Below, one piece after another: positions 1 through 7,121 of a DNA stretch of 64,000 nucleotides; the first letter of the stretch is position 1; each line of letters begins with the position of its first letter. The position numbers and the translations under genes were made by a program. This stretch comes from Rhodobacter sp. TJ_12. Lineage in GTDB: Bacteria; Pseudomonadota; Alphaproteobacteria; Rhodobacterales; Rhodobacteraceae. The notes beneath the pieces were generated by a model. That model made no database searches, was not told the DNA's origin, and saw nothing but the letters and a program-made list of their open reading frames with translations. The DNA is taken from positions 1 to 64,000 of the forward strand of contig NZ_NRRD01000012.1 of NCBI RefSeq assembly GCF_020023995.1. The letters run 5' to 3'.

Positions 1-43
1 CACAGATAGGGGTTGGGGGGGGGCAGGTGCAAGGGTGGGCCCG

Positions 44-499
44 TCAGCGGCTTGCCGCCGCGCGGCTGCGCGCGCGCCCAAGCCCGTCGCGCATGTTCAG
101 CCCCAAAAGCACGAGGTTTGTCAGCGCGGCGAGCCGCTCCAGTTGCGTCAGCGCCACGAAGCCCGCGCCGATGCGCCCTTGGGCGGCAAGCCACGCAAGA
201 AGAACCGCAAGCGGCACCAAAAGGCCAAGGCCAAGCGCGGCGATGCGTTTCATCCGGGCCATTTTGCGCGCGACCCATGGGCTTAGGGCCCCGCGGGCGA
301 GTTTCGCACCCGAGCCACCCGCCACAGCCATGGCGGGCAAAAGCCCAAGGATGACGACCCAAAGGATACCAGCGCGCAGCGGCGCGGTTTCGGTGGGCAA
401 GCCCGCAAGCTCATGGCGCAAGAGGGTCAGTTGCAGCCCGGCAATCAACAGCATCGCCACCGCGCCTGCGGCGGCGTGGATCTTGGGAAGGGGAGGCAT
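44..499 (-). CDS. Small multi-pass membrane protein, unknown function
   Basis: The product is about 151 residues with roughly four hydrophobic segments (near residues 8-28, 45-62, 85-107 and 112-130), so it is an inner-membrane protein. I do not recognise the family. The start at 499 is chosen because AAGGAG lies a few bases upstream; an ATG 60 bases further out has no ribosome site and would run into the divergent regulator. It is transcribed away from a MarR-type gene whose start is only about 28 bp distant, so regulation by that MarR protein is a reasonable inference. A transport or redox-membrane role cannot be told from the sequence. Confidence 0.7.
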   Translation of the reverse strand: MPPLPKIHAAAGAVAMLLIAGLQLTLLRHELAGLPTETAPLRAGILWVVILGLLPAMAVAGGSGAKLARGALSPWVARKMARMKRIAALGLGLLVPLAVLLAWLAAQGRIGAGFVALTQLERLAALTNLVLLGLNMRDGLGRARSRAAASR

Positions 500-519
500 C
501 GAATCGCTCCTTATGGATA

Positions 520-556
520 GGATGCTATGGAATATGCGATTGAATTGGATGCTATG
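520..556. promoter_or_regulatory. Direct repeat at the marR start
   Basis: The 10-mer GGATGCTATG occurs at 520-529 and again at 547-556, 27 bp (nine codons) apart. Each copy ends in an in-frame ATG preceded by GGA, so the marR gene has two near-identical potential starts. The repeat lies between the divergent membrane-protein gene and marR, where an autoregulatory MarR operator would be expected. It could also be a simple duplication. Confidence 0.35.
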
Positions 557-1027
557 CAACTGCTATCGAAGCGCATGCAGACGCCCGCTTCCCCCCCGCC
601 TTTCGATAAATCCGTCTCGGCTGGCTTTTTGGCCAACCTGATGGCGCGCTTGTTTGAAAACCGCTTGGCCGCCGCCATCCGCCCGTTGGGCCTTGCGCCG
701 GCGCAGTTTATGACGCTGTTGGAGCTTTGGGCGGAAGAGGGTCTGACACAGGCCGAATTGGTGGCGCGGCTGGCGGTGGAACAGGCCACGATGGCGGGCA
801 CCTTGGCGCGTATGGAGCGGGACGGCTTGATCGAGCGGCGCCCGCATCCGAACGACCGGCGCGCCCAGACGCTGCATTTGACCGAACGGGCCCGGGCGTT
901 GCAGGGGCCCGCCACCGAAGCGGCGCAGGCGGTGAATGCGCGCGCGCTGGCCGGGCTTGATCCGGCCGAACAGGCGCATTTCCTCGATCTGATGCGCGGG
1001 GTGATCGGGCGGCTTCAGAAAAGCTGA
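527..1027 (+). CDS. MarR-family transcriptional regulator
   Basis: A 166-residue protein with the MarR winged-helix layout: an N-terminal dimerisation helix, a recognition helix region starting LTQAELVARLAVEQAT (about residues 70-90), and a wing containing the typical D-R pair in PHPNDRRAQTLHLT, followed by C-terminal helices. MarR proteins are dimeric DNA-binding repressors often released by small aromatic ligands. Start 527 has AGGA four bases upstream; ATGs at 554 and 575 are alternatives, 575 leaving a 75-bp promoter gap. The divergent membrane-protein gene is the obvious target. Confidence 0.85.
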   Translation: MEYAIELDAMQLLSKRMQTPASPPPFDKSVSAGFLANLMARLFENRLAAAIRPLGLAPAQFMTLLELWAEEGLTQAELVARLAVEQATMAGTLARMERDGLIERRPHPNDRRAQTLHLTERARALQGPATEAAQAVNARALAGLDPAEQAHFLDLMRGVIGRLQKS

Positions 1028-1160
1028 ATTGCCTGATTTTTCAGCGTAAGACGGCAAAATGGGCAGTTCGTAGGGGTTTGGGCGGAAACTGCCGGGCTAT
1101 GCCCTTTCACTGGCCTGCACCTCTGCCTAAGACTTGGTCAAGGCCGGAGGAATCACGCGC

Positions 1161-2573
1161 ATGGTGGATAATTTCAACGAAATGTATGACGGCGGCAAAG
1201 TCCGGGAGCCCTATAAGCGGCTGGAAGACTGGACAAATGCCATGCCAACTGAGCTGCGCGCGATGAAACAGGCCGAGGCCGAGGCCCTGTTTCGCCGCAT
1301 CGGCATCACGTTTGCTGTTTACGGCGAGGGCGGCGACCCGGACCGCTTGATCCCGTTTGACATGTTCCCCCGCGTTTTCACGCAAAACGAATGGCGCAAG
1401 CTGGAACGCGGGATCAAACAACGCGCCCGTGCGCTTAATGCGTTTTTGCTTGATGTCTATGGCCGCGCCGAGATTGTGCGGGCGGGCAAAATTCCGGGCC
1501 GCTTGGTGTTTCAAAACGAGGCGTTTGAACGCGCGGTGACGGGCTTCACCCCGCCGCGCGGGATTTACAGCCATATTGTGGGCATCGACATTGTCCGCAC
1601 CGGGCCAGACGAATTCTTTGTGCTGGAAGACAATTGCCGCACCCCCTCGGGCGTGTCCTACATGCTGGAAAACCGCGAGATCATGATGCGGATGTTCCCG
1701 CAACTGTTCCGTGAAAACCGGATCGAACCGGTGGATGGCTATTCCGATGCGCTGCGCCGCACGCTGGCCAGCGTGGCGCCCGCGAAATGCGACCGCGAAC
1801 CCAATATCGGCATCTTGACGCCGGGCCATTACAATTCGGCCTATTACGAACACAGCTTCTTGGCCGATCTGATGGGGGTGGAGCTGGTCGAGGGGCAGGA
1901 TCTGTTCGTCGAAGGTGGCTTTTGTTGGATGCGCACCACCGAAGGGCCGAAAAAGCTTGATGTGATCTATCGGCGCATCGATGACGCCTTCCTTGATCCG
2001 TTGTGCTTCCGCCCCGATTCCATGCTGGGTATTCCGGGCTTGATGGATGTCTATCGTTCCGGTGGGGTCAGCATTTGTTCGGCCCCCGGTGCGGGCGTGG
2101 CCGATGATAAGGCGGTCTATACCTTTGTGCCCGAAATGGTGCGCTTTTACCTTGGCGAAGAGCCGCTTTTGAACAACGTGCCCACATGGCAATGCGCCAA
2201 GCCCGATGATTACAAATATGTGCTGGAAAACATGGCCGATCTGGTGGTGAAGGAAGTGCATGGCTCGGGCGGCTACGGGATGTTGGTGGGCCCGAAATCG
2301 ACCACAGAGCAGATCGAGGCGTTTCGCCAAAAGGTCGAGGCGCATCCCGAAAACTACATCGCCCAGCCAACGCTGGCGCTGTCGGCCACACCGACTTTCG
2401 TGCAAGAGGGGATCGCCCCGCGCCATGTCGATTTGCGCCCCTATTGCTTGGTTGGCGAAAAGATCGAGCTTGTGCCCGGCGGGCTGACCCGTGTCGCGCT
2501 CAAGGAGGGCTCGCTTGTCGTGAACTCCTCGCAAGGGGGCGGCGTGAAAGACACTTGGGTTTTGGCGGAGTAA
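1161..2573 (+). CDS. Circularly permuted ATP-grasp protein (COG2308 type)
   Basis: A 470-residue protein of the circularly permuted ATP-grasp family, predicted to form amide or peptide bonds with ATP. Visible landmarks are GVADDKAVY (D315, D316, K317), the nucleotide-binding stretch VVKEVHGSGGYG (K364, G368-G371), DLRPYCL, and a C-terminal NSSQGGGVKDTW. The start is the ATG at 1161 because GGAGGA lies nine bases upstream; an earlier TTG at 1134 has no ribosome site. Only 4 bp separate it from the alpha-E gene, and the transglutaminase and Ntn-hydrolase genes follow. Comparative genomics predicts a peptide synthesis or tagging system for this set; the substrate is unknown. Confidence 0.92.
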   Translation: MVDNFNEMYDGGKVREPYKRLEDWTNAMPTELRAMKQAEAEALFRRIGITFAVYGEGGDPDRLIPFDMFPRVFTQNEWRKLERGIKQRARALNAFLLDVYGRAEIVRAGKIPGRLVFQNEAFERAVTGFTPPRGIYSHIVGIDIVRTGPDEFFVLEDNCRTPSGVSYMLENREIMMRMFPQLFRENRIEPVDGYSDALRRTLASVAPAKCDREPNIGILTPGHYNSAYYEHSFLADLMGVELVEGQDLFVEGGFCWMRTTEGPKKLDVIYRRIDDAFLDPLCFRPDSMLGIPGLMDVYRSGGVSICSAPGAGVADDKAVYTFVPEMVRFYLGEEPLLNNVPTWQCAKPDDYKYVLENMADLVVKEVHGSGGYGMLVGPKSTTEQIEAFRQKVEAHPENYIAQPTLALSATPTFVQEGIAPRHVDLRPYCLVGEKIELVPGGLTRVALKEGSLVVNSSQGGGVKDTWVLAE

Positions 2574-2577
2574 GATC

Positions 2578-3531
2578 ATGTTGAGCCGGACCGCTGAAAA
2601 CCTGTTTTGGATTGCGCGCTATATCGAGCGGGCAGAAACCATGGCGCGCCTTTTGGAAGTGGGCGCGCGGATCGCGCTGATGCCTTCGGCCGGGCATGGC
2701 TACCGCAGCGAATGGGAAAGCATTCTGCAAGCCTCGGGCACGGCCGAAGGGTTCTCGGCCAAATATGGCGACCCGGTGCAGCGCAACATCGAAAGCTATC
2801 TGTTCTTTGACCGCGATAACCCCTCTTCGGTGGTCAGTTGCTTTGAACGGGCGCGGGAAAATGCGCGCATCGTGCGCACCGCGCTGACCTCTCAGGTGTG
2901 GGATGCGCTCAATGGCGCGTTTCAAGAGATGCGGCGGTTAGAGCGGATGCCGCGTTCGGAACTGGAAGTGACCGAACTGGCCGAATGGGTGAACCGGCAG
3001 GCGGCTTTGGTGCGCGGGGCGATGGATGCCACGCTATTGCGCAATGACGGTTACAGTTTCCTGAACCTTGGCTTTGCACTCGAACGCGCCGACAACACCG
3101 CGCGGCTGCTTGATGTGAAATATTTCGTGCTGCTGCCCTCGGTCGATTTTGTGGGCTCTGGGCTTGATAACTACCAGTGGCAAACGCTTTTGCGCGCGCT
3201 GTCGGCGCATCGCGCCTTTCACTGGGCCTATGGCGGTGAAATTACAGCCGCCAAGATCGCGCATTTCCTGATCTTGAACCCGCAATCACCGCGTTCGCTG
3301 ATCACGGCGGTGACGATGGCGATGGAACATCTGGACGCGCTGTCGCGGGGGTATAACAAATCCGGCCCCGCGCAGATGCGCGCCCGCGCCTTGGTCGGCG
3401 AGATCGCCGAAACCCGGGTCGAAGAGATTTTCGACGAAGGGCTGCACGAATTCCTGACCCGGTTCATCCGCGATGTCGGTGAACTGACGGAAATGGTGCA
3501 AGGGGCCTATCTGAGCGGAGAAGCGCGATGA
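2578..3531 (+). CDS. Alpha-E domain protein (COG2307 type)
   Basis: A 317-residue, mostly alpha-helical protein with the family-typical N-terminus MLSRTAENLFWIARYIERAE. The alpha-E family (E-rich helices) has no established enzymatic activity and nearly always accompanies the permuted ATP-grasp protein, so it probably serves as partner or scaffold of the ligase. GGAG precedes the ATG, and the last four bases overlap the start of the transglutaminase-like gene, which implies translational coupling. Length and placement are normal for the family. Confidence 0.9.
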   Translation: MLSRTAENLFWIARYIERAETMARLLEVGARIALMPSAGHGYRSEWESILQASGTAEGFSAKYGDPVQRNIESYLFFDRDNPSSVVSCFERARENARIVRTALTSQVWDALNGAFQEMRRLERMPRSELEVTELAEWVNRQAALVRGAMDATLLRNDGYSFLNLGFALERADNTARLLDVKYFVLLPSVDFVGSGLDNYQWQTLLRALSAHRAFHWAYGGEITAAKIAHFLILNPQSPRSLITAVTMAMEHLDALSRGYNKSGPAQMRARALVGEIAETRVEEIFDEGLHEFLTRFIRDVGELTEMVQGAYLSGEAR

Positions 3532-4340
3532 TCCTGACGGTCAATCATGTCACCACCTATGATTATGACGCGCCGATGCGCGGGGCGGTGCAATCGCTGC
3601 GGCTGTTTCCGTCGCGGTTCGATGGGCAGCGCACGATCCGCTGGGATGTCGAGGTGCAAGGCGGCACGCGCGGCGGCAGCTTCCGCGACGGGGCGGGCGA
3701 CAAGGTCGAGGGCTGGTCGCTGCGCGGTCCGGTGAGCGAAGTCACGATTTCGGTCGTGGGGCAGGTTGAAACCACCGACACGGCCGGCGTGCTGCGCGGC
3801 CATCGTGAAACCGTTTCGCCGCTCGCTTATATGCGCGAAACCACGGCCACATGGCAAAGCGCCGAAATCCGCGATTTGGCGCGCGATGCGGTGGGCGAGA
3901 CCGAAGATGCACTGGATCGCGCGCACCGGCTTTCGACCGCGGTGGCCGAGGCGATCGCCTATCGCCCGGGTGTCACCCATGCCCATACCACGGCGGCCGA
4001 GGCTTTGGCGCAGGGCGAAGGCGTCTGCCAGGACCACGCTCATGCGCTGATTGCTTGCGCCCGCGCGCTGGGCATGCCCGCGCGCTATGTGTCGGGCTAT
4101 CTGTTGGCCAGTGAAGAGGGCGCCCCGCATGAGGCCGCACATGCTTGGGCGGAAATCTGGATCGAAAGCATCGGCTGGATCGGTTTTGACCCGGCAAACC
4201 GCTGCTGCCCGGATGCGCGGTTCATTCGGCTGGGCTCTGGCTTGGATGCGCGCGAGGCGGCGCCGATCAAGGGCGTAGCCCAAGGCGAGGGCACCGAGCG
4301 GCTAGAGGTAACGGTTGCCTTGGAACAGGTCCAGCAATAG
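3528..4340 (+). CDS. Transglutaminase-like cysteine protease (COG1305)
   Basis: A 270-residue protein with an N-terminal beta-rich region (about 1-90) followed by a transglutaminase-like core. The catalytic triad is readable: Cys167 in GEGVCQDHAH, His205 in EAAHAWAEIW and Asp221 in GFDPAN. Bacterial members act as amidases or proteases rather than true cross-linkers. The start overlaps the alpha-E stop (ATGA). In this conserved neighbourhood it is inferred to cleave or transfer the peptide product of the ATP-grasp protein. No signal peptide is visible, so it should be cytoplasmic. Confidence 0.9.
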   Translation: MILTVNHVTTYDYDAPMRGAVQSLRLFPSRFDGQRTIRWDVEVQGGTRGGSFRDGAGDKVEGWSLRGPVSEVTISVVGQVETTDTAGVLRGHRETVSPLAYMRETTATWQSAEIRDLARDAVGETEDALDRAHRLSTAVAEAIAYRPGVTHAHTTAAEALAQGEGVCQDHAHALIACARALGMPARYVSGYLLASEEGAPHEAAHAWAEIWIESIGWIGFDPANRCCPDARFIRLGSGLDAREAAPIKGVAQGEGTERLEVTVALEQVQQ

Positions 4341-4379
4341 GGTGCCAGCGGCGCTGTGCCGGGGGGCAGGGAACAACAC

Positions 4380-5105
4380 ATGACTTATTGCGTAGGCCTT
4401 CTGCTGGACGAGGGCATGGTGCTGCTGAGCGACACCCGCACCAATGCCGGGCTCGATAATATTGCGACCTATCGCAAGATGTTCATCTTCGAAGACCCGG
4501 GCGAGCGGGTGATCACCATTCTGACCGCCGGATCATTGTCGGTGACACAAACCACGCTGGCGCGGCTGCGCGAGGCGATTGATCACCCCGAGGCGGGCGA
4601 AGACACCTCGATCATGCGCGCGCCCACCATGCTGAAGGTGGCCGAAATCATCGGCAACACGCTGGCCGGGGTGCGCGAGGATATCGAGCATAAGATGAAT
4701 GCCTCAAAAGTGTCCGTCTCGGCCTCGATGATCGTGGCGGGGCAGCGCAGGGGCGGCACAATGCGCTTGTTCCTGGTCTATCCCGAGGGCAATTTTATCG
4801 AGGCGACCGAGGACACGCCGTTCTTGCAGATCGGTGAACATAAATACGGTAAGCCGATTTTGGACCGCGTGGTGCGTGTGGCGACCACGCTGGAAGAGGC
4901 GCAAAAGGCGGTGCTTTTGTCGATGGATTCGACGCTGCGCTCCAACCTGTCGGTGGGGATGCCGCTTGATCTGGCGGTGATCGCCCGCGACGATTGCCGG
5001 GTGACGATGAAGCGCCGGATCGAAAAAGACGATCCGCAATTCGCGCAGATGTCGCAAGATTGGTCCGAGACCCTGTGCCAAGGGTTTTCCAAGATCAAGC
5101 TTTAA
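4380..5105 (+). CDS. Proteasome-type Ntn-hydrolase (COG3484)
   Basis: A 241-residue relative of the HslV/proteasome beta fold. Removal of the initiator Met would expose Thr2 as nucleophile (MTYCVGLLLDEG); Asp18 in SDTRTNAG and Lys33 match the Thr1/Asp17/Lys33 arrangement of proteasome beta subunits. The start is the ATG at 4380, with CAGGGA upstream; a GTG at 4356 would bury the nucleophile behind an eight-residue leader. It lies 39 bp after the transglutaminase gene and ends the four-gene cluster. There is no HslU-like ATPase next to it, so it may act on small peptides or as a stand-alone peptidase. Confidence 0.9.
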   Translation: MTYCVGLLLDEGMVLLSDTRTNAGLDNIATYRKMFIFEDPGERVITILTAGSLSVTQTTLARLREAIDHPEAGEDTSIMRAPTMLKVAEIIGNTLAGVREDIEHKMNASKVSVSASMIVAGQRRGGTMRLFLVYPEGNFIEATEDTPFLQIGEHKYGKPILDRVVRVATTLEEAQKAVLLSMDSTLRSNLSVGMPLDLAVIARDDCRVTMKRRIEKDDPQFAQMSQDWSETLCQGFSKIKL

Positions 5106-5222
5106 GCGAACCGGCGCATAGATCGCTGCCGTGCCGTGACACGCGTCCCGGCATGGCCCGCGCCTTTGTGGACGGGCACGCGGGTGGCGTTGCGTTTTGC
5201 GACACGTCACTATGATGCGGCA

Positions 5223-6182
5223 CTATCCGGTGGCGTGGAAATGCTCGGTCGCGCCGGAAAAACAAGCCACGCAGCCATCGTAAAACCGGCGGCGGCGTTC
5301 TTCGCTTTCCATCATCAATTCATGCTCGGCGCCTTCGAAAACCTCAAGCCGCCCCTTCGGCCAGCGCTGCATTCGGTCGAAAACCGCCTTGGTCTCGATG
5401 ATCCGTTCATTTGAGCCAAGCGCGCAGTAACACGGCAGATCCGGCGAGGGATGTTCGTCCAGATCTTCGCATTCCAAAATCCCTTCGGCCACCCATTGCA
5501 GGCTGGGCCCGGCCAAAGTCACCGCAGGCAATGCATGCAGGTGATGGACCATAAAGGCCCACATTCCCGCATCGGTGGTCAGCTTGTTGTCGTGAAACGG
5601 GGCGCGAAACACATAGGTCTGGTCGCTGAAGCCGGGCGCATAGCGCATCGACAGCAACGATCCTTTGAGCATCTGCGCCAGCGCCGGGCCACTGGGTTGC
5701 AAAAGCGTGGGCAGACCAATCGACCACATCGGCGCGGAAAAGGCCGCCGCGGTGAAAGGATGCGTGCCCATCAGGCGGCGCAGGCCAATCGCGCCGCCCA
5801 TCGAATGGCCCAGCACGAACCATGGGCGCGGCAGGCAAAACCGCGCCGCCGCATCCAGCACCACGTCAAAATCGCGCTGGTAATCACCAAATGCCGCGAC
5901 ATGGCCCTTCACCGGATCGGCGCAAAGCCGGTCGGCCAGCCCCTGGCCGCGCCAGTCCACCGCCAGCATCGCATAGCCCCGGCTCAGGAATTCCTGCGCG
6001 GCGGGGCCGTATTTCTCGATATATTCGGTGCGCCCGGGCAGCAAAAAGACCGTGCCCTTTGACCCCGCTTTGGACCAGACGCCCAACCGGATGCGCACCC
6101 CATCGGCAGTATTAAGCCACCATGCGGTGCCGCCCTCGGGGCCGCGCGCCAGATCATTATGAAGCGGGGCCTCTTCGATCAC
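5223..6182 (-). CDS. Alpha/beta hydrolase, lysophospholipase-like
   Basis: A 319-residue hydrolase of the serine aminopeptidase/monoacylglycerol lipase type. The nucleophile elbow GHSMGG is clear, the oxyanion region LLPGRTEYIEKYG precedes it, and a C-terminal EGAEHELMME supplies the likely catalytic His. There is no signal peptide. It starts with GTG overlapping the stop of the upstream SCP2 gene, so the two are translationally coupled and may act together on lipids. The exact substrate cannot be read from sequence. Confidence 0.85.
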   Translation of the reverse strand: MIEEAPLHNDLARGPEGGTAWWLNTADGVRIRLGVWSKAGSKGTVFLLPGRTEYIEKYGPAAQEFLSRGYAMLAVDWRGQGLADRLCADPVKGHVAAFGDYQRDFDVVLDAAARFCLPRPWFVLGHSMGGAIGLRRLMGTHPFTAAAFSAPMWSIGLPTLLQPSGPALAQMLKGSLLSMRYAPGFSDQTYVFRAPFHDNKLTTDAGMWAFMVHHLHALPAVTLAGPSLQWVAEGILECEDLDEHPSPDLPCYCALGSNERIIETKAVFDRMQRWPKGRLEVFEGAEHELMMESEERRRRFYDGCVACFSGATEHFHATG

Positions 6183-6466
6183 GAAAGCGCCGCGCCAAGC
6201 TGCATCGCCAGCCCCATCGAGCCGTCGATCTTCAGCTTGCCTTGCATGAAAGCCATGGTCGGGTTCACATCGCCCGAAAGCATGCCGCGAAACGTGTCGG
6301 TGTCGGCGGTCAGCGTCACTTCGGCGTCGTCATCGCCTTCGCGCACGCCGTCAGGGTCGGCGATGATAGAGCCTTCGCCTTCGATAATGAATTTCGCCGT
6401 GGACGAAAAGCCGTTGGGCAGCTTTTCCGACAGTTGTTCCACTGCCTTTTCGATGACGATGCTCAT
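6179..6466 (-). CDS. SCP2 sterol-binding domain protein
   Basis: A stand-alone SCP2 domain of 95 residues (starting MSIVIEKAVEQL). SCP2 folds form a hydrophobic tunnel that carries lipids or fatty acyl groups. The ATG at 6466 has GGAGGGA just upstream. The pattern SGDVNPTMAFMQGKLKIDG is typical of bacterial SCP2 proteins. It is first in a two-gene reverse-strand unit with the alpha/beta hydrolase and diverges from a TPR protein gene 62 bp away. Confidence 0.87.
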   Translation of the reverse strand: MSIVIEKAVEQLSEKLPNGFSSTAKFIIEGEGSIIADPDGVREGDDDAEVTLTADTDTFRGMLSGDVNPTMAFMQGKLKIDGSMGLAMQLGAALS

Positions 6467-6528
6467 GTTCCCTCCGAATGTGGTTTGTGCCTCTCGCATT
6501 TCGCGACGAATGGCTTACATTTCTTTAT

Positions 6529-7089
6529 ATGAAGGTCCTTGCGCTCCGAAACAAATGTATCGTCGCGGCAGTTGCCGTCTTCGTCAACTTCTGTGGTGTC
6601 GCACGTGCCGAGACCACAGGTTTAGAGCGTGCATTTGAAGAATTGGCCGATCCGGATTACGCGGGCTGGGAACGCGCCGAATCGGATATTCGCCGGTCTT
6701 GGTCGCGCTCGGGCTCCCCGGCGATGGATTTGTTGCTTAAGCGGGGGGAAGAGGCGCTGGATGTGGGCGATATTCCCGCCGCCATCGAACATCTAACCGC
6801 GCTGACCGATCATGCCCCCGATTTTGCCGAAGGCTGGAACGCGCGCGCCACGGCTTATTTTCTGGCGGGCCTTTATGGCCCCGCGATTGCCGATATTGCG
6901 CAGGTGCTGCGGTTGGAGCCGCGCCATTGGGGCGCGCTGGCGGGGTTGGGGATGATCTATGCCGATATTGGCGATCAAGAGCGGGCGCTAAAGGTCTTGC
7001 GTGCCTCTTTTGCCTTGAACCCGCACCAGCAGGATGTGAAAGACGCGATTGCGCGCTTGGAAAAGGAGCTTGCGGGCGTCAGTCTCTGA
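6529..7089 (+). CDS. Exported tetratricopeptide-repeat protein
   Basis: A 186-residue protein with a probable Sec signal peptide (about residues 1-27, cleavage after GVARA) and at least two to three TPR-like helical pairs, for example GWNARATAYFLAGLYGPAIA and the following GALAGLGMIYADIGDQ. TPRs are protein-interaction scaffolds. The ATG at 6529 is preferred because it places the signal peptide at the N-terminus. It probably acts in the periplasm; the partner is unknown. The helicase gene starts 32 bp downstream in the same direction. Confidence 0.82.
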   Translation: MKVLALRNKCIVAAVAVFVNFCGVARAETTGLERAFEELADPDYAGWERAESDIRRSWSRSGSPAMDLLLKRGEEALDVGDIPAAIEHLTALTDHAPDFAEGWNARATAYFLAGLYGPAIADIAQVLRLEPRHWGALAGLGMIYADIGDQERALKVLRASFALNPHQQDVKDAIARLEKELAGVSL

Positions 7090-7121
7090 TGGCCGCTTGA
7101 GAATGCGATGACGGCCAAAAA

